From Blastocatellia bacterium (GTDB taxonomy: Bacteria > Acidobacteriota > Blastocatellia > UBA7656): 12,255 nt of DNA. The notes under the pieces were generated by a model. That model made no database searches. It was not told the origin of the DNA and saw only the letters and a list, made by a program, of their open reading frames with translations. Position 1 is the stretch's first letter. Each line of letters starts with the position of its first letter. A program made the position numbers and the translations under genes. Positions 1-6,350 of the stretch are shown piece after piece. The stretch covers positions 1 to 12,255 of the forward strand of contig JAKEHD010000593.1 of the NCBI GenBank assembly GCA_022615215.1. The letters run 5' to 3'.

Positions 1-635
1 GAAGTATAGATCGATTCGGTGGGAGAATGATCGAGATCAATCAAGTGATGACAGCACACATCTGCGCGTAGCGCTTAGTTCAACTTCCGTTGGCGGGATT
101 ACCGCCGATTTTTCGGAACCGCACCCCCGCACGAGTTAAGGAGCGGAGGGTTCGCATAAACCGTGCTCTTGCACGACCCGCCAATCCGCGCGTGCTCCGC
201 AATCCTGAAGCCTGAAGAGACCTGTGACCAAATAAGACACCCTTGAGGCAGTGTGCCACGTTGAGCTTATCTAAAGTGCTACAAAGAATCGGCCCTATTT
301 CGAAGATGGTCAAACTGTTGGTTTGAGGTTGTTGAGATGCCTTCGTTGAAAACAAAGGAGTTATCCCGAACATTATGCAAAGCCTTCCTCGCTTGCTTCT
401 AATAATGATTTGGCTGACTCACCTCCGATGCTTGAGCAAGCTTGTTTTCAACACCTTTGCGCGAAAGAAGAATGCCAAAACCAAACCTGGCACGGTTGTT
501 GCAATCTTTATACTTGTGCGAGGGCTTGGCAAAAACCAAATTAAACGGTTTACGGTTCTATTCCGAAACTCGCTCGTTTTTCATTCGTGGTCGAGCCTTC
601 GCACGTTTATTCGATAATTCATCACGCAAGATATA
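1..635. other. Gene-free left end upstream of the sod gene
   Basis: I see no convincing gene here. Open frames exist on both strands (about 80 plus-strand codons from 375, about 97 minus-strand codons below 373), but they have no well-placed ribosome binding site, no recognisable motif and an Arg/Ser/Leu-rich composition typical of chance frames. Positions about 360-640 are visibly more AT-rich than the genes that follow. Small hairpins occur at 92-106, 162-175 and 430-441. A TATAAT sequence lies at 632-637, but I find no good -35 partner and it overlaps the first ATG, so I do not call a promoter. Confidence 0.5.
91..113 (+). terminator. Possible rho-independent terminator of a gene left of the window
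   Basis: Arms ggcgg (92-96) and ccgcc (102-106) enclose a five-base loop; a T-G pair (91/107) can extend the stem, and a run of five T follows at 109-113. The stem is short, and no gene end is seen in the window to its left, so this is tentative. Confidence 0.3.
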
Positions 636-647
636 ATGGAGAAAACA

Positions 648-1307
648 ATGATATATCAGCCGGTGAACTATAACCATTTGCTCGGACTAAAAGGGTTCAG
701 CGATCAGTTGTTGACCGATCACTTCACTCTCTATCGAGGGTATGTAGAGAGCACGAATCAAATTATCGAAAGGCTCTATGAACTGGCCAAAGACGCAATG
801 ACGCAGTCGCCTGAGTACGGTGAACTGAGCCGCAGGTTCGGATGGGAATTCAACGGCATGAGGCTTCATGAATACTATTTTTCCAGCATGACGAAGAACC
901 GCTCGACCCTCGACCAGGGTTCCAACCTCTTCGCCCTGATACAGGAAAGTTTCGGGAGCTATGAGGAATGGGAGCGGGACTTCAAAGCCACAGGGTCTCT
1001 GCGCGGCATAGGATGGGCGATCCTCTATTACGAACCTATAGGCGACCGTGTCCTCAACGTATGGGTAAACGAGCATGACGCGGGGCACCTTGCCGGAGCG
1101 GCACCTCTTCTGGTCATGGACGTTTTCGAGCATGCGTTCATCCAGGATTATAGTTTGGACCGTGCAGACTACATCGAAGCGTTCTTCAACGTGATCGACT
1201 GGGCGACGGTCGTCAGAAGATTGAATATCGCTTCCAATCAAAAGATGGACCTCGGCGCAAAGGGCGTCGAGATGGCTCTGATTAAAGCAGGTGTCGGTTC
1301 GCGTTGA
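648..1307 (+). CDS. Fe/Mn-family superoxide dismutase
   Basis: Predicted 219-residue iron/manganese superoxide dismutase, which converts superoxide to hydrogen peroxide and oxygen. No signal peptide is visible, so it is probably cytoplasmic. The four metal ligands can be placed: His25 (in DHFTLYRGYV), His74 (in LHEYYF), and Asp158 and His162 in DVFEHAF, which corresponds to the family signature DxWEHAYY. The GSLRGIGWAIL segment (116-126) matches the conserved Gly-rich strand before the ligands. The N-terminus (LLGLKGFSD, about 11-19) is that of the divergent bacterial branch with a shorter first helix rather than the E. coli SodB type. I prefer the ATG at 648: GGAG (638-641) lies six bases upstream, whereas the in-frame ATG at 636 overlaps that site and has none of its own. 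Iron or manganese preference cannot be read from the sequence. It appears monocistronic, with a hairpin over its stop codon. Confidence 0.93.
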   Translation: MIYQPVNYNHLLGLKGFSDQLLTDHFTLYRGYVESTNQIIERLYELAKDAMTQSPEYGELSRRFGWEFNGMRLHEYYFSSMTKNRSTLDQGSNLFALIQESFGSYEEWERDFKATGSLRGIGWAILYYEPIGDRVLNVWVNEHDAGHLAGAAPLLVMDVFEHAFIQDYSLDRADYIEAFFNVIDWATVVRRLNIASNQKMDLGAKGVEMALIKAGVGSR

Positions 1308-1316
1308 TGCGAACCG
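1295..1316 (+). terminator. Hairpin spanning the sod stop codon, possible terminator
   Basis: Perfect 8-bp stem cggttcgc (1295-1302) / gcgaaccg (1309-1316) with a six-base loop that contains the TGA stop (1305-1307). Only a weak TTAT follows, so intrinsic termination is uncertain; protection of the 3' end is an alternative. Confidence 0.4.
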
Positions 1317-1321
1317 TTATG

Positions 1322-1375
1322 GCCTTGAGCAAGGCTTCGGCCTCCCCGGCACATACTGGTAGAGAGTGTGCCGGG
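1322..1375. repeat. Pair of adjacent inverted repeats
   Basis: The first is gccttg (1322-1327) / caaggc (1330-1335) with a two-base gap. The second is cccggcaca (1345-1353) / tgtgccggg (1367-1375), a perfect 9-bp stem with a 13-base loop. No T-run follows either one, so they look more like dispersed palindromic repeats than terminators. Confidence 0.5.
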
Positions 1376-1463
1376 TGGTGAAGCCGCTCAGGGCCTTGTG
1401 TACGCTCCTGAGTCAGTTACTTTCCATCCTTCAGGTAAATTGCTCATGCAGAAGAGTGAGCTT

Positions 1464-1540
1464 TCACCGCGGAGGCACGGAGTCAGGGGGAAGACTAGAG
1501 TATCCTGCGATACGCTCCGTGTCTCTGTGGTGATTTTTTT
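1464..1540 (+). terminator. Long inverted repeat with T-tract (dispersed repeat or terminator)
   Basis: Arms of 19 bases, tcaccgcggaggcacggag (1464-1482) and ctccgtgtctctgtggtga (1515-1533). The three positions that differ from perfect complementarity would all be G-U pairs in plus-strand RNA, so the whole stem can pair. An inner hairpin gtatc (1500-1504) / gatac (1509-1513) fills the loop, and seven T follow at 1534-1540. This is the form of a strong intrinsic terminator. I recall this arm sequence as a dispersed intergenic repeat in acidobacteria and some other phyla, so it may be a mobile palindrome that also terminates transcription. Confidence 0.6.
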
Positions 1541-1805
1541 GTTCGCCTGAAAATTCACCGCTCCGCGTTTCACAAATATCTTCGCAACTGCGCCCTTGAT
1601 GATTCGGATGAATGGTTTCATACCACATCGGTCTCCGCTTCGGTCAAGCGCCTGCATGACAGTTCATAAACCATATTGCTATTGCGTGAGCGGGCGCGGC
1701 AATTGGCCGATGAGTTGGAGGCGGGCAAATGATAGGGAAGGGGGCGCGTGCTCGAAGGTGTTCAGAGTACAGCCTTCAGGCTGCCGCAGCACGCTCTTTG
1801 CTTGA

Positions 1806-2048
1806 GAGCGCAGACTATTAGTTTTTGCATATATCAAAGAGGCGGCTTCGCCGCAGTGATGTGCGGAAGGTCTGTGACCCGGCGACTTATATCGCTCAAA
1901 TCTCCGGGGCTGCGCCCCTAAGACTGCGGGCATAGCCCGAAAATCCCGCCTGATTCGCCCGGCAAGTCCGAGACTTGCCGCACATCACTGCGGCAAAGCC
2001 GCCAAAACATTGGCTCGATACTTTTATAGAAACTAACGGCCTGCGCTC
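1806..2048. repeat. Foldback element of about 240 bp (MITE-like)
   Basis: Nested inverted repeats share one centre. The outer arms are gagcgcag (1806-1813) / ctgcgctc (2041-2048), then ttagttt (1818-1824) / aaactaa (2030-2036). The core arms are 26 bases at 1841-1866 and 1978-2003 with a single mismatch. Inside, two perfect hairpins stand side by side: ggggc/gcccc (1906-1918) and cgggc/gcccg (1927-1939). The outer segments are diverged between the arms, as expected of an old element. No transposase frame is inside. A separate small palindrome lies just upstream at 1770-1783. I see no clear target-site duplication. Confidence 0.6.
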
Positions 2049-2071
2049 CCACCCGCCCCCTGAGCCGACCG

Positions 2072-2101
2072 TTGACAGCGCGTGAAGCGGACGGCTATAA
2101 T
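2072..2101 (+). promoter_or_regulatory. Sigma-70-type promoter of the rplU operon
   Basis: A perfect TTGACA -35 box (2072-2077) and a perfect TATAAT -10 box (2096-2101) are separated by 18 bases. Transcription would begin near 2107-2109 and leave a leader of about 36 bases before rplU. It lies immediately downstream of the foldback element, and an in-frame TTG inside the -35 box is therefore not the gene start. This is the best promoter in the window, as fits a ribosomal protein operon. Confidence 0.85.
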
Positions 2102-2143
2102 TTCGGACTTTCGTCAAGAGCAAATTTTTGGAGGGAGTTAACC

Positions 2144-2863
2144 GTGGCATACGCTATCATTCAGGCCGGCGGCAAACAGTTTCGGGTCACTAAGGGAGAA
2201 GTCCTTCGCGTCCCTTCTCTGAGCGGGGAGGTCGGCTCTTCTGTCAACTTCGACGCGCTCGTTCAGGGCATCGGCGACGCTATAGCTATCGGGACGCCTG
2301 TGCTCGAAGATACTCAGGTGACAGCTACCATAGTCGAGCACGGCCGCGGGCCTAAGGTAATAGTATTCAAGAAGAAACGGCGCAAGCAGTATAAGAAAAA
2401 ACACGGCCACCGCCAGGGCTTCACTGCTATTCGCATAGAGTCGATAGGCGCGGGCTTGGATGAAATCGAAGAGGAAGTTTCAGCGCCGGAACCGACCGAA
2501 TCCGCCGCTGAAGAAACCGCAGCAGCAGCAGCAGCCGAAGAGGTTGAGGAAGCGACCGACGAGATGGAAGCTGCGGCCGAGACCGAAGCCGAAGAGGATG
2601 TTGAAACGGCGGCGGCTGAAGCCGAAGAGTCTGTTGAAGAAATAGAGGCTGAAGCCGAAGAAGCCATCGAAGCAGAGGCTGAAGCCGAAGAGTCTGTTGA
2701 AGAAACAGCCGTTGAAGCCGAAGAAGCGGTCGAAGCAGCGGCTGAAACTGAAGAAGCGGTTGAAGCAGCGACTGAAACCGAAGAAGCGGCCGGTGAAGCT
2801 GAAGAGGCGGCCGGTGAAACCCAAGAAGCGGCCGGTGAAGCTGAGGAAGACGAGAAAGAGTAA
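2144..2863 (+). CDS. rplU: 50S ribosomal protein L21 with a long acidic C-terminal tail
   Basis: L21 binds 23S rRNA in the large ribosomal subunit. Residues 1-104 are a complete L21: start MAYAIIQAGGKQFRV, then KVIVFKKKRRKQYKKKHGHR (71-90) and QGFTAIRIESI (91-101), the basic RNA-binding part of the family. L21 is normally about 100-105 residues; here the frame continues without a stop to residue 239. The extra 135 residues are almost entirely Glu and Ala with some Thr, Val, Ser and Gly, strongly acidic and repetitive, probably helical or disordered. The start is the GTG at 2144, with GGAGGG (2130-2135) eight bases upstream; farther in-frame starts lie within the promoter. First gene of the rplU-rpmA-obgE-nadD-rsfS cluster, 48 bases before rpmA. 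The tail's role is unknown. Confidence 0.95.
   Translation: MAYAIIQAGGKQFRVTKGEVLRVPSLSGEVGSSVNFDALVQGIGDAIAIGTPVLEDTQVTATIVEHGRGPKVIVFKKKRRKQYKKKHGHRQGFTAIRIESIGAGLDEIEEEVSAPEPTESAAEETAAAAAAEEVEEATDEMEAAAETEAEEDVETAAAEAEESVEEIEAEAEEAIEAEAEAEESVEETAVEAEEAVEAAAETEEAVEAATETEEAAGEAEEAAGETQEAAGEAEEDEKE
2618..2848 (+). repeat. Degenerate in-frame tandem repeats coding the L21 tail
   Basis: The 3' third of rplU is built from related codon blocks such as gaagccgaagag and gaagcggccggtgaa. At protein level the units are ten-residue blocks like ETEEAVEAAA (201-210 and neighbours), ending in four seven-residue units of the type EAEEAAG. The 21-base units at the 3' end (about 2774-2848) are the most alike, which suggests recent slippage or unequal exchange. 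Length is always a multiple of three, so the frame is kept. Confidence 0.75.
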
Positions 2864-2911
2864 GCAATAGCGCGCCGCAGCTAACAGGCGAGCTATAAGA
2901 GCAGAGGAATT

Positions 2912-3169
2912 ATGGCACATAAAAAGGGAGTTGGAAGTTCGCGCAACGGGCGGGATTCGAATGCGCAGCGCCTCGGCGTCAAGCGTTTCGGCGGCCAGGC
3001 GGTCAATGGAGGAGAGATTCTCGTCCGCCAGCGCGGCACGAAATTCAAGCCGGGCAATAACGTCGGCCGCGGCTCGGACGATACGCTCTTTGCGCTCGTG
3101 ACCGGCATAGTGAAGTTCGAAGAGAAAGGGCGCAAAGGCAAGTTCATAAGCGTCTATCCGCAGCAGTGA
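2912..3169 (+). CDS. rpmA: 50S ribosomal protein L27
   Basis: An 85-residue L27, the usual length. It begins MAHKKGVGSSRNGRDSNAQR, whose flexible N-terminus reaches toward the peptidyl-transferase centre in known ribosomes, and continues with LGVKRFGGQAVNGGEILVRQ and RGTKFKPGNNVGRGSDDTLF, all diagnostic. There is no N-terminal extension of the kind that is cleaved off in Firmicutes L27. The ATG at 2912 is preceded by AGAGG (2901-2905). It follows rplU, its invariable partner in bacteria, and lies 19 bases before obgE. Confidence 0.97.
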   Translation: MAHKKGVGSSRNGRDSNAQRLGVKRFGGQAVNGGEILVRQRGTKFKPGNNVGRGSDDTLFALVTGIVKFEEKGRKGKFISVYPQQ

Positions 3170-3188
3170 CCACCGGCCACTAACGAAG

Positions 3189-4217
3189 ATGCAGTTTTTA
3201 GATCGGGCCAGAATAGTAGTGAAAGGCGGAGACGGCGGCAACGGGATTATGGCCTTTCGCCGCGAAAAGTTCGTCCCGCGCGGAGGGCCTTCGGGCGGTG
3301 ACGGAGGACACGGCGGCTCGGTCTATATGGAGTCTACCGACCAGCTTAATACGCTTTTGCAGTTTCGCTTCAATCCGGAATATCGCGCGGGGCGCGGCTC
3401 GCACGGCGAAGGCAGCAATCGACACGGCCGCGACGGCAAAGACGTGACCGTTTTGGTGCCCGTAGGCACCATCGTCACAGACGCCGAGACCGGCGAGACC
3501 TTGATGGATTTTTCCACGTCCGGCGAGCGCGTATGCATAGCCGAGGGCGGGCGCGGCGGGCGCGGCAATGCGAGGTTTGCGACTTCAACGAATCGCGCTC
3601 CCCGCCGTCACGAAGACGGTCGGCCCGGCGTCACGCGCGCGCTAGACCTGGAATTGAAGCTGATAGCCGATGTGGGACTGGTCGGCTTTCCCAATGCAGG
3701 CAAATCGACGCTCATCTCGCGCATATCGGCCGCCCGGCCCAAGATAGCCGATTACCCCTTCACAACGCTTGAGCCGAATCTAGGCGTCGTCTCTTACGGA
3801 TACGACAGCTTCGTCGTGGCCGATATTCCAGGACTCATAGAAGGGGCGCACGCGGGAACGGGTCTCGGCCTTGAATTCCTGCGCCACGTCGAGCGCACGA
3901 AGCTGCTCCTGCATGTCGTGGATGTCTCTTCGGCGACGGGCCGCGATCCGGTCGAGGATTTTCTGACCGTCTCCCGCGAGCTTGAATTATACAAGGCCGG
4001 TCTGCTCGACAAGCCCCGCATGGTCGCGGCTTCGAAGATGGATGCCGTAGACGACCCCGCGAGGGTCGAGCGACTGCGCGCATTCTGCGAGGAACGCGGA
4101 CTTGAGATGATAGAGATTTCGTCTGTGACAGGACTCGGCATAGACGAACTTGTAAACGCGATGGGAGCGCGCCTGGACCTCATTAAAAAAGCGGACCTGG
4201 CGGCGGCTTCAAGCTGA
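3189..4217 (+). CDS. obgE: Obg-family GTPase, large-subunit assembly factor
   Basis: A 342-residue GTPase that binds the 50S particle late in assembly and links growth to nucleotide levels. Residues 1-158 form the glycine-rich Obg fold (KGGDGGNG, GGPSGGDGGHGG, GGRGGRGNARF). The G domain follows: P-loop GFPNAGKST (166-174), switch I TT (192-193), DIPG (212-215), G4 SKMD (283-286) and G5 SSVTG (311-315). G4 departs from the usual NKxD by Asn to Ser, and G5 has SS for SA. The protein stops soon after the G domain, so the C-terminal OCT domain and the acidic tail seen in some relatives are absent. The start ATG at 3189 has only a weak purine stretch upstream; translation may be coupled to rpmA. 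The TGA stop overlaps or abuts the nadD start region. Confidence 0.96.
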   Translation: MQFLDRARIVVKGGDGGNGIMAFRREKFVPRGGPSGGDGGHGGSVYMESTDQLNTLLQFRFNPEYRAGRGSHGEGSNRHGRDGKDVTVLVPVGTIVTDAETGETLMDFSTSGERVCIAEGGRGGRGNARFATSTNRAPRRHEDGRPGVTRALDLELKLIADVGLVGFPNAGKSTLISRISAARPKIADYPFTTLEPNLGVVSYGYDSFVVADIPGLIEGAHAGTGLGLEFLRHVERTKLLLHVVDVSSATGRDPVEDFLTVSRELELYKAGLLDKPRMVAASKMDAVDDPARVERLRAFCEERGLEMIEISSVTGLGIDELVNAMGARLDLIKKADLAAASS

Positions 4218-4228
4218 TAGAGGTAGCT

Positions 4229-4891
4229 CTGATCGGACGACGCATAGGTGTTTACGGAGGAACGTTCGACCCCATACATACGGGGCACGTCGAGGTGGCG
4301 CGCGCCGTAGCCGCGAATTTCAAACTCGACCGTCTGTTGCTCATTCCGGCCGCAAGGCCGCCTCACAAACGCACAGACGCGATTTCGGATGTTTATCATC
4401 GCTATGCGATGGCTGTGCTTGCGACTATGCATGACCCGCGCCTGTTTGTGTCGACCATAGAGATGGAGGCCCCTGAACGGCCCTATACGTTCGAGACCAT
4501 CGAGCGATTGAAGGCCGCCTACGGGCCGCAGACGAGATTGTTTCTGATCATAGGGGCCGACTCCTTTGAAGAGATTCACACGTGGCGCGAGCCTGCGCGA
4601 TTGTTCGATGAGACCGATGTGATAGTGACCGCGCGGCCGGGATGTGAGATCACTGCCCCGCGCCTGCCCGCAGGTTGTCGCTCGAAAATCGTAGACCTGC
4701 GCGGGCGCGAAAGTGCGATGGATGATGCGGAAGGAGACTTTCGCCGCTCGGTTTATTTGACGGACTATGTGAAGAGAGACATCTCTTCTACGGACATCCG
4801 GCGAAGGGCAAGGGAAGGTCGGACTATCGGCGGACTCGTGCCGCCGGAGGTGGCCGTTTATATCGAAAAATACGAAATATACAGGCGGTGA
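4229..4891 (+). CDS. nadD: Nicotinate-nucleotide adenylyltransferase with a non-canonical start
   Basis: NadD transfers AMP from ATP to nicotinate mononucleotide in NAD synthesis. The nucleotide-binding motif GGTFDPIHTGH is encoded at 4256-4288, and ISSTDIR near the C-terminus is the second family motif. The frame is open from 4187, but no ATG, GTG or TTG occurs before the GTG at 4295; that GTG lies after the motif and would delete the active site, so it cannot be the start. I place the start at CTG 4229, which has AGAGG (4219-4223) five bases upstream and gives 221 residues with first-strand RRIGVYGG, a normal length. CTG 4214, overlapping the obgE TGA as CTGA, or an AUA codon are alternatives. 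Coupling to obgE is likely. rsfS begins five bases after its stop. Confidence 0.88.
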   Translation: MIGRRIGVYGGTFDPIHTGHVEVARAVAANFKLDRLLLIPAARPPHKRTDAISDVYHRYAMAVLATMHDPRLFVSTIEMEAPERPYTFETIERLKAAYGPQTRLFLIIGADSFEEIHTWREPARLFDETDVIVTARPGCEITAPRLPAGCRSKIVDLRGRESAMDDAEGDFRRSVYLTDYVKRDISSTDIRRRAREGRTIGGLVPPEVAVYIEKYEIYRR

Positions 4892-4896
4892 ACTGA

Positions 4897-5283
4897 ATGG
4901 GTCGTACTGCAAAAAAACATCATCAGACGGAGATGGTCGAACCCGATGAGGCTATACACATAGCCGCTCGCGCGGCCGGCGCAAAGAAGGCCACAGGTAT
5001 AGTCGTGCTCGACTTGCGCGAAATCGCCTCCTTCACGGATTATTTCATGATCTGCACGGGGGCCAACGCGCGACAGACACAGGCCATCTCGAATGCAGTG
5101 GAAGAAGAATTGAGAGAGGCGGGCAAGCGCCCGCTGCACATAGAAGGCTATAGCAACGCGGAATGGATTCTGCTAGACTACGGAGATTTCATCGTGCATG
5201 TATTCGACAGCACAGCCCGCAAGTTCTATGACCTTGAGCGGCTGTGGCGCGATGCCAAACGAGTGAAGATAGATGTTGAGTGA
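4897..5283 (+). CDS. rsfS: Ribosomal silencing factor RsfS
   Basis: A 128-residue protein of the RsfS/Iojap family. It binds L14 and blocks joining of the ribosomal subunits when nutrients are short. The family core is clear: VVLDLREIASFTDYFMICTG (37-56), then ARQTQAISNAVEEEL (58-72), HIEGYSNAEWILLDYGDFIV (80-99) and HVFDSTARKFYDLERLW (100-116). The first 20 residues are a polar extension without a motif. The ATG at 4897 follows the nadD stop by five bases, with AGGCGG (4883-4888) as ribosome binding site. The placement directly after nadD is the common bacterial order. Confidence 0.95.
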   Translation: MGRTAKKHHQTEMVEPDEAIHIAARAAGAKKATGIVVLDLREIASFTDYFMICTGANARQTQAISNAVEEELREAGKRPLHIEGYSNAEWILLDYGDFIVHVFDSTARKFYDLERLWRDAKRVKIDVE

Positions 5284-5295
5284 GGGGTTCGGAAA

Positions 5296-5356
5296 GGATG
5301 AAGGATGAGGGATGAAGGATGAAAGGCATCGTATCAGGAAATTTCATCCTTCATCC
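5296..5356. repeat. Direct and inverted ggatgaa repeats after rsfS
   Basis: Copies of ggatgaa/ggatgag run directly from 5296 to 5324, and the complementary form follows. The arms ggatgaaggatgaaa (5310-5324) and tttcatccttcatcc (5342-5356) are a perfect 15-bp inverted repeat with a 17-base loop. It falls between rsfS and the sigma-54 activator. No T-run follows, so it may be a dispersed repeat rather than a terminator, although a stem this strong could reduce read-through. Confidence 0.65.
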
Positions 5357-5399
5357 TTCCAAACATTGCTCTCATTCTTCGGCGAGAAGGGCCGGCGTT

Positions 5400-6350
5400 A
5401 TGGAGCTTGTAACCAACTCTTTGGATATGCAGAGGGTCGCGGAATTGATCGAGAGAGTCGCCGCTACGGAGGCGAACGTCCTCGTGCTCGGCGAGTCGGG
5501 CACGGGCAAGGACGCTGTGGCTCGATTGATTCACGACCGCAGCGCACGCCGCGACGGGCCTTTCGTCAAGATAGATTGCGCGGCCCTGCCCGAAGAGTTG
5601 CTGGAATCGGAGTTATTCGGTTACGAAAAAGGGGCCTTCACGGGGGCTACGGATTCGAAGCCGGGCCGATTCGAGGCCGCCGACGGCGGGACGCTCGTGC
5701 TCGACGAGATAGCAAGTCTCTCGCCCTCTGCGCAGGCAAAGCTCCTTCGCGTGATCGAAGAGCGGAGCTTCGAGCGATTGGGCGGGAAACAGACCCTCAG
5801 GCTGGACGTTCGCATAATCGCGCTGGCCAACGTCAATATCAAAGAGTCTGTGCGCGGCCGCTCTTTCCGCGACGATCTTTATTATAGGTTGGCGGTCGTC
5901 ACGGTCGAGCTTCCGCGCCTGGTCGATAGGACCGAAGATATAAAGCAACTGGCCGAGACCTTCGCGCGCCAGTTCGCCGCCCGCAACGGCCGCGCGGCCG
6001 TCGGTCTTTCGTCCGAGGCGCTTGAATCGCTGCTCGGTTACGATTTTCCGGGCAATGTCCGCGAACTCAGAAACATTATGGAGCGCGCGGTGCTTGCGGC
6101 GGCGGGCGACCGTATAGGGCCTGACCAGTTGCCCGATTATCTGCGCTCGGCAGCGCGCCTTATGCAATCGCGCAGGCACAAGCCATCGCTTGCCGAGCTT
6201 GAAGCGGTCTATATACGCGAAATCCTCGAATACACGCGCGGCAACAAGACGCGCGCGGCCGAAATACTCGGCATCAGCCGCAAGAACCTCTACGAGAAGA
6301 TGCGCAGATACGAGATAGGCGGCGTTCGAGGGCAAGAGGCGAGAGTGTAA
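5400..6350 (+). CDS. Sigma-54-dependent transcriptional activator without receiver domain
   Basis: A 316-residue enhancer-binding protein that would remodel sigma-54 RNA polymerase using ATP. AAA+ domain: Walker A GESGTGKD (31-38), ESELFGYEKGAFTGA (69-83) with an intact GAFTGA loop that contacts sigma-54, Walker B GGTLVLDEI (96-104), FRDDLYYRL (156-164) with the arginine-finger region, and FPGNVRELRN (216-225, sensor II). A Fis-type helix-turn-helix ends it (about 267-305, GNKTRAAEILGISRKNLYEK). No receiver, GAF or PAS domain precedes the AAA+ part, so it resembles PspF in layout; control may come from a partner protein or from expression. The start is ATG 5400, with GAGAAGG (5384-5390) upstream; an in-frame ATG at 5319 lies within a repeat arm and has no site. 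Walker A ends in D, where E is usual. Confidence 0.92.
   Translation: MELVTNSLDMQRVAELIERVAATEANVLVLGESGTGKDAVARLIHDRSARRDGPFVKIDCAALPEELLESELFGYEKGAFTGATDSKPGRFEAADGGTLVLDEIASLSPSAQAKLLRVIEERSFERLGGKQTLRLDVRIIALANVNIKESVRGRSFRDDLYYRLAVVTVELPRLVDRTEDIKQLAETFARQFAARNGRAAVGLSSEALESLLGYDFPGNVRELRNIMERAVLAAAGDRIGPDQLPDYLRSAARLMQSRRHKPSLAELEAVYIREILEYTRGNKTRAAEILGISRKNLYEKMRRYEIGGVRGQEARV

Larger units (their letters stand above)
1308..2071. other. Gene-free, hairpin-rich spacer between sod and the ribosomal cluster
   Basis: About 760 bases with no supported gene. Short open frames on both strands lack motifs and ribosome binding sites. The region is a chain of inverted repeats: 1322-1335, 1345-1375, 1464-1533, 1770-1783 and the foldback 1806-2048. 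A 15-codon tail (1685-1732) in one plus frame looks like the end of a degraded gene, but it is too short to name. Confidence 0.6.

Noticed and set aside
80..373. 97-codon minus-strand frame
   Set aside because: No ribosome binding site or motif, and an Arg/Ser/Gly-rich chance composition.
375..617. 80-codon plus-strand frame with a hydrophobic start
   Set aside because: The only AAGGAG is about 14 bases upstream, the sequence has no motif, and two overlapping frames look equally open.
1388..1657. Minus-strand frame of 89 codons containing MKPFIRIIKGAVAKI
   Set aside because: It runs through the long inverted repeat and has no homologous pattern I recognise beyond a few residues.
2072..2143. 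Upstream TTG start extending L21 by 24 residues
   Set aside because: The TTG is the -35 box of the promoter, and L21 homology begins at the GTG at 2144 with its own ribosome binding site.
2480..3241. Long frames antisense or frame-shifted to the L21 tail
   Set aside because: Simple codon repeats open all frames. Their low-complexity products (Ser/Ala, Leu/Arg, Phe/Gly) mirror the repeat and are not proteins.
3794..4912. Minus-strand open frame of 372 codons
   Set aside because: Shadow of obgE and nadD. It is Arg/Ser-rich and has no motif.
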